Positions 44,432-52,733 of a stretch of 55,480 nt of DNA are shown here, in pieces. The translations under genes and the position numbers were made by a program. Source of the stretch: Methanosaeta sp. PtaB.Bin018. Lineage in GTDB: Archaea > Halobacteriota > Methanosarcinia > Methanotrichales > Methanotrichaceae. Where the stretch lies: NCBI GenBank assembly GCA_002067755.1, contig MVQH01000075.1, positions 1 to 55,480 on the forward strand, given 5' to 3'. The notes beneath the pieces were generated by a model. That model saw only the letters and a program-made list of their open reading frames with translations, ran no database searches and was not told the DNA's origin. How positions within the stretch are numbered: position 1 is the first letter of the stretch; each line of letters opens with the position of its first letter.

Positions 44432-44682
44432 AGGCGCAACAGCCCGGGCCTCGAACAAACGTTCTCCAATTTTCCCTATCAAATAAAATTTTCTCCTATC
44501 AAATAAAAAATAATTTTTTACTGTTTGGACCTTTAATCGCCCTCTCTTTAATCGACTTTTAAGTGATTATTACTGCCTGTCATCATCTTGCTTTGATTTT
44601 TGAATGAAAAAATATATATTCTTTGTCTACAAATTTGTTATCAAGTCATTTGAAGATCAAATTTAAAAAGGGAGACAGATTC
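44432..44682. promoter_or_regulatory. AT-rich terminator and promoter region
   Basis: About 250 bases. A directly repeated CTATCAAATAAAA unit at 44478-44507 is followed by AATTTTTTAC, a T-run that may terminate aspS. A long AT run AAAAAATATATATTC at about 44608-44622 is a good TATA candidate for the secreted-protein gene. No gene seen. Confidence 0.45.
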
Positions 44683-45795
44683 ATGAAAGGAAGGGAGTTG
44701 AATGCCAAAAGAGAAATTGCCGTGGCAGTCACAGGTTTGCTCCTGTTGCTGTTATCGTTCTTTGGCAATTCGGTTGGACAGCTACAATCGGCTGATGAGA
44801 ACGGCACTGTCGAGAGCTCAAATGGATTGGTTGGTGACGAGCCAGGAGTCGCGATCCTCTCGGAGCCTTCCGGAATCATCACGACAGGAAGGCCGACTTA
44901 TGTCTGGTCGGAGGTTGCAGGCACCGAATTTTATTGCCTGGTGGTTGAAGACGACTCAGGAGACGTCGTTGTTAATCTATGTTATGATGCTTCAGACCTG
45001 GTCTTGAACGAAGACTCAAAGTTGAGTGTGACTCCTCCAGTGACCCTTATGGCTGGCAGCTATAGCTGGAGAATTAGGACCTGTAATTGTGGTGAGAGGC
45101 AATGGAGTGATCCAATGTCCTTCACGGTCTGCACTTCCACCACATTGCCTGGCAGGGCGACCTTGATCTCTCCAAAGAATACCATTGGCACCAGCACTCC
45201 GACCTTTAGCTGGAACTGTGTGGCAGGAGCCACACGCTACCGCCTGAAGGTAGCAAGTGTCTCTGATCTGTCCCACCCAACTATCACCGACTGGTATGAC
45301 GCATCTGATGTAGCTTCGCAGAAGGGCTGTTCAGTAACACTGGACGGCGCACTTGACCCTGGAAACTATAGATGGTGGGTTCAAACCGGGAACTGCGTCG
45401 GCGATGGTCCATGGTCCAGCTATTTGAGCTTTAAAATAACCTCAGAAGTTCCAGGAAAGGTTACTACCATATCGCCCAGGGGCCTCGTCTCTACGCGAAA
45501 ACCTAATTTTATATGGGGCGCATTATCGACTGCTACTGAGTACCACTTGCAGGTGCAAAACGATGCAGAAATAGTCCTCGATGAATGGTATCCTGCTGAG
45601 GACATAACATCTGGCAGCAGATGCGCAGTGCCCTCGCCCTCGATCCTTTCCGACGACGACATCGTGTATTACTGGCGAGTGCAGGCATCTAACGACGCTG
45701 GACCTGGCCCCTGGAGCAGCCTAAAATACTTCGAAGTAGTGTGCAAAAAAAGCACAAGGAGGGAGCAGGTGCCATCCTCTCAGCTCCCAGGTTAG
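44683..45795 (+). CDS. Secreted protein with three fibronectin-III-like repeats
   Basis: A 370-aa exported protein: positively charged start MKGRELNAKREIAVAVTG, hydrophobic core LLLLLLSFFG (signal peptide or anchor), a Ser/Glu spacer, then three repeats of ~95 residues (about 54-145, 150-250, 255-355). Each repeat has SPxGxIxTxxPTFxW, YxLxV, WYDASDV-like, YxWxVQTxN and GPWSSxxSFxV, a beta-sandwich of FN3 type. Repeats 1 and 2 carry extra cysteines that may form disulphides. Likely cell-surface or sheath-associated; ligand unknown. GGGAGA precedes the ATG at 44683; the frame is open to 44623. Confidence 0.8.
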   Translation: MKGRELNAKREIAVAVTGLLLLLLSFFGNSVGQLQSADENGTVESSNGLVGDEPGVAILSEPSGIITTGRPTYVWSEVAGTEFYCLVVEDDSGDVVVNLCYDASDLVLNEDSKLSVTPPVTLMAGSYSWRIRTCNCGERQWSDPMSFTVCTSTTLPGRATLISPKNTIGTSTPTFSWNCVAGATRYRLKVASVSDLSHPTITDWYDASDVASQKGCSVTLDGALDPGNYRWWVQTGNCVGDGPWSSYLSFKITSEVPGKVTTISPRGLVSTRKPNFIWGALSTATEYHLQVQNDAEIVLDEWYPAEDITSGSRCAVPSPSILSDDDIVYYWRVQASNDAGPGPWSSLKYFEVVCKKSTRREQVPSSQLPG

Positions 45796-45874
45796 ATAAA
45801 AAATGGGAATTTAGTGGAGAGATCTGGAATAGGAGGTTTAGGCAAAAGTCTGTTCTCCAGGAGGAGGGAAAGAA

Positions 45875-46042
45875 ATGAGACTTCGACTTTTGCCAACCAT
45901 AATATACGGCGATTGTCGGTATTTAAGGTTTTTGCCTCTTGAACAAATTGAGAGAACCTATGAGAAAATTGGCGATAAGCTGGCAAAGATATTGTGGGCA
46001 GGCCCTTTGAAGATGAGATGGTCGGCCTGCGCGAGCGCCTGA
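45875..46042 (+). CDS. Candidate short protein, 55 aa
   Basis: A short open frame beginning MRLRLLPTIIYGDCRYLRFL and ending before MC1 on the other strand. What speaks for it is an unusually strong ribosome-binding site, GGAGGAGGG, six bases before the ATG. The sequence has a helical segment (LEQIERTYEKIGDKLAKIL). No family recognised and no known partner; may be a chance frame. Confidence 0.35.
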   Translation: MRLRLLPTIIYGDCRYLRFLPLEQIERTYEKIGDKLAKILWAGPLKMRWSACASA

Positions 46043-46056
46043 GAATGATTGCGATC

Positions 46057-46329
46057 TCAGACCTCGTCCAGCTTCTCTATGCCCACCTTCTTCACTTTAG
46101 GCTTCCAGATCTTGTCTGGCATCCAGGCAGGCGCTCCCGCTGGCTTGTCCACCTGCATCCGCGTTCCCTCGAAGACGTGTACCTTCTTTGTGCCGCGTTC
46201 GCGGAGCTTTATATCAGTATAACCCCGGTTTGCTGCCTTCAGAGCAGCCTGTCTTGGTGATTTTCCTGTAAAGACTCCTATTTCGTTGCCCTGTGCATCC
46301 CTCAGGGCGAAGTTTCTCATCTCAGACAT
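46057..46329 (-). CDS. Chromosomal protein MC1
   Basis: A 90-aa monomeric architectural DNA-binding protein that bends DNA sharply, found in Methanosarcinales relatives and haloarchaea. Sequence is typical: RNFALRDAQGNEIGVFTGKS, PRQAALKAANRGYTDIKLRE, RGTKKVHVFEGTRMQVDKP and the C-terminal arm PAWMPDKIWKPKVKKVGIEK. Strong site GGAGGG lies 6 bases before the ATG. A useful lineage marker for the window. Confidence 0.95.
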   Translation of the reverse strand: MSEMRNFALRDAQGNEIGVFTGKSPRQAALKAANRGYTDIKLRERGTKKVHVFEGTRMQVDKPAGAPAWMPDKIWKPKVKKVGIEKLDEV

Positions 46330-46404
46330 ATTTTCCCTCCTTCGTGAATATGAATATGCCTAGCTGGATCGGTATATTAATTTAATCCAAATTCAGTCGG
46401 TCTC

Positions 46405-47823
46405 CTAGCTCTCACCCACCATCTGTGCTCTTGAGGTCTGTCCGCTTACCAGGCTCCCGCCGACGTAGGCCACTGTTCCGCAGATGAGGCCTACGAAGAC
46501 TGGATGGATGAGCTGATCGCCATAGAAGTTCCAGACAACCACAGAGAAGAAAGATGCCAGCAGGCTGGCGATGAAGCCTGTGGAAGTGCCTCGTTGCCAG
46601 AACAGGCCGAAGATGAGCGGAACGAATACGCAGCAAGCGATCACACCCATGCTGACGGATACCAGAGGCACTATCTGCTGAGGAACGTTGATCGCAGATA
46701 CTGCTGCTGCCAGAAGGATGATCACTCCCACTGTGCGCGTCAAGAGCAGTATGCTTTTGTCAGATATCTCGGGCCTCAGGTAACGCAGGATATCGGACGT
46801 GAGAGATGTCGTAGTGACAAGAACGATGGCACTCATGGTGGACAAGGCAGCTGAGATCGCTGCCAGAAGTATGATGCTGTCGAAGCCAGCCGGGAGGAGA
46901 GTTGTTGCCAGGAAGGGCACAAGCCCGTCCGGGTTCTTCAGGAATGGCGCGATCTGCTCTGAGCTCAGGGCTCCATAGGCCAAAATGCCCAGAGAAAATA
47001 CGCAGACAGCGTAGATGGCAATGGACAGCGGCCCAAAGACGCCTGCGAAGCGAACAACTCTCCTGTCCCTTGCCGCGAATATCATTATCAGTAGGTCTGG
47101 CAGGGCGAGCAGGCCAAGGCTGATGGAGAATGCCATTCCAAGGGTCTTTTGCCACGGAACATTGAGGCCATTCATGCTCAGCACTGCGGCAGGAATATTA
47201 TCCCAGATCTGCATCCCGCCTGCATGTGAAAAGAGGCTGCCGTAGAGGAACATGGATCCGAATAGCATGAGGATCCCCTGGATGAAGCCTATCCAGATTA
47301 TTGCTGGCAGGCCGCCGATTGCGTAGTAGACTGCCACGATCAGGACGGCAATGATCAGCCCCTGCAGGTAAGTGACTCCTATCAGTCCCTGAAAGAGGGC
47401 AGCGCATCCCTTGAAGATGGGAACCAGATAGACAGCGTACAAAAGGAGCATTATCGCTGCTAAAATGACCTTGCCCGTGGGCGAGCTGTACCTCTTTTCA
47501 AGCAGTTGCGGCACAGTCTTGGCGTCGTACTGCTTTGCCATGGCCCAGATCCTTCCAGCCATGAGCCAAGCAAGGCACGCGAAGGCCACATGCAGGAAAG
47601 CGCAAAAGACCACCCATGGCATTCCTGCCACGAGGCCGTAGCCGCCACCGCCCAGGAACGATGCTGCGCTGAAATAAGCAGCGGTGAAGGCAATTCCGAT
47701 GACAGCTGGATAGGCTATGTTCCTGTCGGACAGGACGAAGCCCGAGAATGTCCCCTGGCGGAGCTTTAGCGAGAGTATGACTATGACCGCCACGTAGGCG
47801 ATGAGCAGAAGTTGATTGATCAT
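46405..47823 (-). CDS. Sodium:solute symporter (SSS family), possibly monocarboxylate/acetate
   Basis: A 472-aa symporter with about 13 membrane helices: SDRNIAYPAVIGIAFTAAYF, SAASFLGGGGYG, YAIGGLPAIIWIGFIQGILM, and the sodium-site helix AAISAALSTMSAIVLVTTTS. The SAASFLGGGGYG and GGLPA motifs resemble the ActP/MctC monocarboxylate and pantothenate branches. In an acetate-fermenting methanogen acetate uptake is a reasonable guess but is not shown by sequence. Start at 47823 has an AAGGAGG site; the longer frame to 47877 runs inside the upstream gene. Overlaps the tiny upstream gene by 4 bases. Confidence 0.85.
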   Translation of the reverse strand: MINQLLLIAYVAVIVILSLKLRQGTFSGFVLSDRNIAYPAVIGIAFTAAYFSAASFLGGGGYGLVAGMPWVVFCAFLHVAFACLAWLMAGRIWAMAKQYDAKTVPQLLEKRYSSPTGKVILAAIMLLLYAVYLVPIFKGCAALFQGLIGVTYLQGLIIAVLIVAVYYAIGGLPAIIWIGFIQGILMLFGSMFLYGSLFSHAGGMQIWDNIPAAVLSMNGLNVPWQKTLGMAFSISLGLLALPDLLIMIFAARDRRVVRFAGVFGPLSIAIYAVCVFSLGILAYGALSSEQIAPFLKNPDGLVPFLATTLLPAGFDSIILLAAISAALSTMSAIVLVTTTSLTSDILRYLRPEISDKSILLLTRTVGVIILLAAAVSAINVPQQIVPLVSVSMGVIACCVFVPLIFGLFWQRGTSTGFIASLLASFFSVVVWNFYGDQLIHPVFVGLICGTVAYVGGSLVSGQTSRAQMVGES

Positions 47824-47912
47824 TGTGCCTCCTTCAGCAATATGAAGAGGGTTATTGAGAGCATGGCCAGAATGCAAACCAATAATGCCAGGTATGGCGC
47901 GGGCATGATCAT
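47820..47912 (-). CDS. Symporter small accessory protein (single helix, 30 aa)
   Basis: A 30-aa peptide, MIMPAPYLALLVCILAMLSI followed by TLFILLKEAQ: one hydrophobic helix and a short charged tail. Its TGA overlaps the symporter ATG (ATGA), and GGAG lies about 11 bases before the ATG at 47912. Small accessory proteins of this type are linked to SSS symporters in archaea. A longer frame to 48077 has no membrane or family features in its extension. Confidence 0.65.
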   Translation of the reverse strand: MIMPAPYLALLVCILAMLSITLFILLKEAQ

Positions 47913-48139
47913 ATTATTATCATTCTCCAATTTAGTACTATGATGTACAACTGTGGTCAGCGAAGTGAATCTTGATTTAAAAAACTTTCCCTTATGAATT
48001 ATGCCATCCATGACCACAAGGATTATAAAGCCAAAATTGGATCGCCTGATGTGTCTTTGATGCATAGGATTGTGCATAAACGATCAACAAAGATCGTCAA
48101 ATTCTCGCCAAATCATCATCCGAGCAAAGGAGGACGGCG

Positions 48140-49888
48140 TTGAGATATCTGATGTCCGGCAACGAGGCCATAGCCCGTGGGGCCTACGAGGCTGGTGTGA
48201 CTGTTGGCACGGGATATCCTGGTACTCCCTCAACTGAGATCCTGGAGAACCTGGCAAAGTACAGGCCAAAAGTGTATTGCGAGTGGTCTCCAAATGAGAA
48301 GGTGGCCTTTGAGGTGGCGGCGGGGGCTGCTCTGTCAGGCGCAAGGGCCATCGTCACAATGAAGCATGTGGGTCTGAATGTGGCTGCAGACCCGCTCATG
48401 ACACTGAGCTACATCGGTGTGGAGGGTGGGTTTGTGGCCTGCGTCGCAGACGATCCTGGAATGCACTCCTCGCAAAACGAGCAGGACACCCGCAACTATG
48501 CCCGTTTCGCCAAGATTCCACTCTTTGAGCCTGCAGACAGCCAGGAGGCAAAGGATTTTTTGAAGATGGCCATCCAGGTCTCTGAGCAGTTCAAGACCCC
48601 CGTTATCCTCCGCTCCACAACCAGGGTCAGCCACTCTCGCAGCCTCGTGGTGCATGAGGAGCGCACAGTCGAAGGGAGGGTTGGCTTCGTGAAAAATCCA
48701 CCCCGCTTCGTTCCGATACCTGTATGGGGCAGGCCAATGCGCCAGAGGGTTGAGGAACGATTGCTGCACCAAAAAAAGCTATCGGAGAGCTCTCCTGCCA
48801 ATCGCATCGAATGGCGCGACAGAGCTCTTGGCATCATAACATCCTCCATCGCCTACCATTACGCCAGAGAGGTCTGGCCAAAAGCATCATTCTTGAAGCT
48901 GGGATTCCCTTTTCCATTTCCCGATGCCCTCATTTACGAGTTCGCCTCAGGCGTCGATAGCATCCTGGTTGTGGAGGAGCTGGACGACTTCCTCGAGCAG
49001 CATGTCAGGGCTCTTGGGATCAGATGTCAGGGAAGAGAGGTCGTCCCAGGGATAATGGAGCTCTCAGTCGACCGACTGCAGGCTGCACGGGCGAAGCTTG
49101 AGGGAAGGGCTGCCCCTCTTGAAAAGCCAGTCGCTTTTTCAGATAAGATTCCGCCACGTCCACCGGTCCTCTGTCCAGGCTGCCCTCACCGTGGCGTCTT
49201 TTATGCACTTGGAAAGCACGATGTAGTTGTGACCGGTGACATCGGATGCTACAGCCTTGGCGCCTTCAAGCCCCTCGACAGGATGGACACAATCCTGTGC
49301 ATGGGCGCAGGAATCTCAATGGCGCACGGGATGCAGATCGCAGGAGAGCCCAGAAAGGTCGTGGGTGTGGTAGGAGACTCCACTTTCTTTCATTCAGGAA
49401 TAACCGGGCTTCTGGATATCTCCTACAACATGGGCACCTCGACGATAGTCGTGCTTGACAACCGCACCACCGCCATGACCGGACACCAGGATCATCCAGG
49501 CACCGGACGTACCTTAATGGGTGATGCCACAGTGGCGATCTCCATAGAGGATATCGGCAGAGCATGTGGCTTCAAGCGCGTCTTTAAAGCCGATCCTTAC
49601 AGCCTGAAGAACGCCATGCAGGTCATATCAGATGAGCTGGCTGCAGACGAGCCATCTTTAATCGTCTTTTCAGCGCCTTGCCCATTGCGCGAGAGAAGAC
49701 GGGTGGGAGTTGTGAGGAAGATTCAAACAGATGTGTGCAAAGGCTGTAAACTTTGTTTGGGCATTGGCTGTCCGGCGATAGAGGGTGGAGGGGAGATGCC
49801 GAAGATCAACGAGATCCTCTGCGCAGGTTGCGGCCTTTGCGAGCAGGTCTGCCCCACTGGAGCCATAGTTGCTGGAGGGAGGGCATGA
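48140..49888 (+). CDS. iorA: Indolepyruvate ferredoxin oxidoreductase, alpha subunit
   Basis: TPP- and ferredoxin-dependent enzyme converting aryl pyruvates (indolepyruvate, phenylpyruvate) and CoA to aryl-acetyl-CoA and CO2; in methanogens also run in reverse for aromatic amino acid synthesis. 582 aa: pyrimidine-binding part (GTGYPGTPSTEI, EWSPNEKVAFEVAAGAALSG, MKHVGLNVAADPLM), TPP/Mg part (CPGCPHRGVFYAL, GDIGCYSLGAFKPLD, VVGDSTFFHSG) and a C-terminal two-cluster ferredoxin (CKGCKLCLGIGC, CAGCGLCEQVCPTGAI). TTG start at 48140 with AAAGGAGG at ideal spacing. Followed directly by iorB. Confidence 0.96.
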   Translation: MRYLMSGNEAIARGAYEAGVTVGTGYPGTPSTEILENLAKYRPKVYCEWSPNEKVAFEVAAGAALSGARAIVTMKHVGLNVAADPLMTLSYIGVEGGFVACVADDPGMHSSQNEQDTRNYARFAKIPLFEPADSQEAKDFLKMAIQVSEQFKTPVILRSTTRVSHSRSLVVHEERTVEGRVGFVKNPPRFVPIPVWGRPMRQRVEERLLHQKKLSESSPANRIEWRDRALGIITSSIAYHYAREVWPKASFLKLGFPFPFPDALIYEFASGVDSILVVEELDDFLEQHVRALGIRCQGREVVPGIMELSVDRLQAARAKLEGRAAPLEKPVAFSDKIPPRPPVLCPGCPHRGVFYALGKHDVVVTGDIGCYSLGAFKPLDRMDTILCMGAGISMAHGMQIAGEPRKVVGVVGDSTFFHSGITGLLDISYNMGTSTIVVLDNRTTAMTGHQDHPGTGRTLMGDATVAISIEDIGRACGFKRVFKADPYSLKNAMQVISDELAADEPSLIVFSAPCPLRERRRVGVVRKIQTDVCKGCKLCLGIGCPAIEGGGEMPKINEILCAGCGLCEQVCPTGAIVAGGRA

Positions 49889-50470
49889 ATGGAGAATGAG
49901 ACTCAGAGCGTAGTCCTAGTGGGCGTGGGTGGCCAGGGTATATTGCTGGCCAGCGAGATCCTTGCCCAGGCTGCCATGCAGGCAGGATACGACGTCAAGA
50001 CAAACGAGGTGCATGGCATGGCCCAGCGAGGCGGCTCTGTCATGGCCCAGATCCGCTACGGAACTAAGGTATACAGCCCTCTTGTGCCCAAGAACAGCGC
50101 CCAGATACTGGCTGCTTTAGAGCAGGTGGAGGCACTGAGGTTCGCAGATTATCTGGCGCCCGGTGGCCTGGCAGCAGTCAGCGCACAGGCCATAACTCCT
50201 GTAACAGTCTCATCGGGCACCGCCAGGTATCCGGATAACGTTGAAGAGATGCTGAAAGTGGTGTTTCCCAGGCTCGTGTACTTCGACGCAGCACAAAAGG
50301 CGAAAGAGATCGGAGACATTCGAGCCGCAAACATAGTTTTACTGGGCGTCGTCTCCCGCGGACTGGACCTGCCCCCTGATGCCTGGCAGAAGGCCATAGC
50401 CCTGTGTGTCCCAGAGAAATTCAAAGATCTCAATCTGAAAGCTTTTGATGTGGGAAGGAACTTCGTATGA
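49889..50470 (+). CDS. iorB: Indolepyruvate ferredoxin oxidoreductase, beta subunit
   Basis: A 193-aa gamma-domain-like subunit: VVLVGVGGQGILLASEILAQ, NEVHGMAQRGGSVMAQIRYG, VPKNSAQILAALEQVEALRF. It completes the IorA active site. It starts the very next base after the iorA stop, and its TGA overlaps the paaK start (ATGA), so iorA-iorB-paaK form one unit. Confidence 0.95.
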   Translation: MENETQSVVLVGVGGQGILLASEILAQAAMQAGYDVKTNEVHGMAQRGGSVMAQIRYGTKVYSPLVPKNSAQILAALEQVEALRFADYLAPGGLAAVSAQAITPVTVSSGTARYPDNVEEMLKVVFPRLVYFDAAQKAKEIGDIRAANIVLLGVVSRGLDLPPDAWQKAIALCVPEKFKDLNLKAFDVGRNFV

Positions 50471-51744
50471 TAGGCAACTTTCACAATGCTAGGATGGAGA
50501 CTGCATCTAGAGAAGAGATTCATGCATTGCAGTCGAAGCGTCTGAGGGCCATCGTCAAACACGTTTACCAGTCGAACGCAATTTACAGAAAGCTTCTGGA
50601 CGATCACGGCGTCGCGCCAGATGACATCCGGACAGCCGAAGATGTGGTCAAGCTGCCCATGACAAACAAAGATCTATTGCGCACGAGCTACCCCATGAAG
50701 CTTGCTTGCGTTCCGCGCGACCAGATAGTGGAGATGCACATGTCCAGCGGCTCCACTGGCACGCCCGTGGTCATGCCCTATACCCGCAATGATCTGGATC
50801 AGTGGGCGGAGTGCATGGCCCGCTGCTACCGCATGTCCGGGGCAAGGCCTGGAGATGCCACACAGATAACTCCACTTTTCGGACTTTTCAATGGCGGCTT
50901 TGGGATGTATCATGGCGCACGTGCGGCTGGCCTGTTCGTCATTCCAGCAGGACCAGGAAATACCGCCAGGCAGATTCGTCTGGCCAAGGATCTCAAGACC
51001 CGCGTCTTCACAGCTGTGGTGAGCTACGGCGTTCGGCTCATGGAGGTCTTGCAGGAGCAAAAAGAGACGCTACCCGACCTTGAAATAGGCATCTTTGGTG
51101 CTGAGGCATTCTCAGAATCCATGAAGAAGAAGTTATCCCAGGGCCTTGACATAGAGGTCTTCGACATCTACGGCATGACTGAATCTGGTGGTGTTGGGAC
51201 TTTGGGCATGGACTGCACAGCTCATGACGGCATCCATGTCTGGGAGGATCAGTACATCCTGGAGATCATCGATCCGGATACTGGTGAGGCTGTAGACGAG
51301 GGCGAGCAGGGCGAGCTTGTATTCACAGCACTCACCCGCGAGGCCCTGCCAATGATCCGCTTTTGCACAGCCGACCTGACCAGAATAGTCTCCAAAGATG
51401 TCTGTGACTGTGGCCGAACGCATCTGAGGATTGCGCCAATCATAGGTCGACGCGATGACATGCTGATCGTAAAGGGGGTTAACTTCTTCCCAAAGCAGAT
51501 CGAGCAGACGCTACTGGGAATCCCTGGCATCGGCAACAACTACCAGATCATCGTGGAAGAGATCGATGGCGTCAATGACGTGCGGGTCAACGTTGAGGCA
51601 GAGCCTGGAGTCACCGGCTACATGGTGGAGAAGGCCCTCAAGGAAGCGCTGGGATTCAGCCCCAAGGGAGACGTCTTTCCAATCGGACACCTGCCGCGGC
51701 AGGACGGCAAGGCGCAGCGGGTCTTCCACCGGAAAATTGTTTGA
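50467..51744 (+). CDS. paaK: Phenylacetate-CoA ligase
   Basis: ATP-dependent activation of phenylacetate (or indoleacetate) to its CoA thioester. The 425-aa protein has the adenylate-forming motifs SSGSTGTPVVMPYT (A3), DIYGMTESGGVG (A5), LTREALPMIRFCTADL and GRRDDMLIVKGVNFFPKQIE (A7-A8), and the PaaK C-terminal cap. Coupled to iorAB, it lets aryl acids be scavenged, activated and carboxylated to aromatic amino acid precursors, or the reverse with ATP gain; direction is inferred. Confidence 0.93.
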   Translation: MIGNFHNARMETASREEIHALQSKRLRAIVKHVYQSNAIYRKLLDDHGVAPDDIRTAEDVVKLPMTNKDLLRTSYPMKLACVPRDQIVEMHMSSGSTGTPVVMPYTRNDLDQWAECMARCYRMSGARPGDATQITPLFGLFNGGFGMYHGARAAGLFVIPAGPGNTARQIRLAKDLKTRVFTAVVSYGVRLMEVLQEQKETLPDLEIGIFGAEAFSESMKKKLSQGLDIEVFDIYGMTESGGVGTLGMDCTAHDGIHVWEDQYILEIIDPDTGEAVDEGEQGELVFTALTREALPMIRFCTADLTRIVSKDVCDCGRTHLRIAPIIGRRDDMLIVKGVNFFPKQIEQTLLGIPGIGNNYQIIVEEIDGVNDVRVNVEAEPGVTGYMVEKALKEALGFSPKGDVFPIGHLPRQDGKAQRVFHRKIV

Positions 51745-51747
51745 GCG

Positions 51748-52596
51748 CTACAAGAATAAGAGACTGCCCAACCTGCTAAGCTGCACAAAGTATCTCTTGA
51801 TTATCTCTTTATTTTCTGGAGGAAGGCTCTCGATATAGAGTTCTGATGGAACGGCTGCCGCCTCTCCTGCCAGAGACTGCTGGAAAGCGCGCTCTTTAGG
51901 CTCTGTCTTCCTCGAAAGGGAGCCTGCACCTACGCCCGGATAAAGCGATAGCTCCAGCTTATTTTCATTTAGAACTGCCAATGAAGGTTTGCCGTAGATG
52001 TTCCCAGTTAGATTGGTTCCCGACTCGTGCGTTGGCTCTTCACTCTCCTGAGGGCCGAATACTTTATCCTTCAGATCGGAAAGGGATTGAAGATCGGCAG
52101 GGGTTATGTCCGCACTGATCTGGCTGTGGGCGATGAAGATAGTGATGCCTGATAGTAATACTGCAACGATGATTCTGGAGCCTATCTGTTTGCGGTTGAG
52201 CATCTGGGAAGGCTTGATTTTTTCGAGACTTGCCTTGAGATCTTCGGCCAGGCTTTGCATTGGCAGAGACTGAGCGTTGCGATTGTCATAAGCAGTCTTG
52301 GTTTTCTCAGAGAGTTCTGGCCCTAGAAGCAAAAAAGGATCATGTCCTTTGCGCCTTTTGATGAGAGTCGCGCCCGCGATTCCCAGGATCACGGAAAGAA
52401 TGGCGGGCGACGCTGCTAGTGGGAGATAGTCCTCCCAGTAGAAGTTCATAAAGGCTGGTAGCCCGAGAATCTCAGCTATGGCATAAGAGGCAATCGATAT
52501 TATAACCGCATTGAGAGACCACACGGCATGCTCATACCGTCGGTATGCCTCCATCAGCCTGTTCAAGGGATCAAGAAACCCGTAGGGCCTGCTCAC
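51748..52596 (-). CDS. Membrane protein of unknown function
   Basis: A 282-aa protein, family not recognised. Two helices near the N-terminus (AVIISIASYAIAEILGLP; LAASPAILSVILGIAGATLI), a cytoplasmic-looking linker with a KRRKGHDPFLLLGPELSEKT block, a third helix (IIVAVLLSGITIFIAHSQI), and a long extracytoplasmic C-terminal part with NLTGNIYGKPSLAVLNENKL and a LPPENKEIIKRYF segment near the end. The KGHDPFLLLGPELSEK block looks conserved-family-like. Convergent with paaK, three bases apart. Confidence 0.7.
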   Translation of the reverse strand: MSRPYGFLDPLNRLMEAYRRYEHAVWSLNAVIISIASYAIAEILGLPAFMNFYWEDYLPLAASPAILSVILGIAGATLIKRRKGHDPFLLLGPELSEKTKTAYDNRNAQSLPMQSLAEDLKASLEKIKPSQMLNRKQIGSRIIVAVLLSGITIFIAHSQISADITPADLQSLSDLKDKVFGPQESEEPTHESGTNLTGNIYGKPSLAVLNENKLELSLYPGVGAGSLSRKTEPKERAFQQSLAGEAAAVPSELYIESLPPENKEIIKRYFVQLSRLGSLLFL

Positions 52597-52733
52597 AATA
52601 TTTATTCAGAAGGTCTAAATAAATAGTTTCCGGGATAAAGGATTTGCTGGCTGAAAAGAGTTTATACCAATAGGTTTATTCAAGAGAATGCGTTGTGAGG
52701 ATTGCTCTACGCTGATGAAGACTCAATTGTTAA

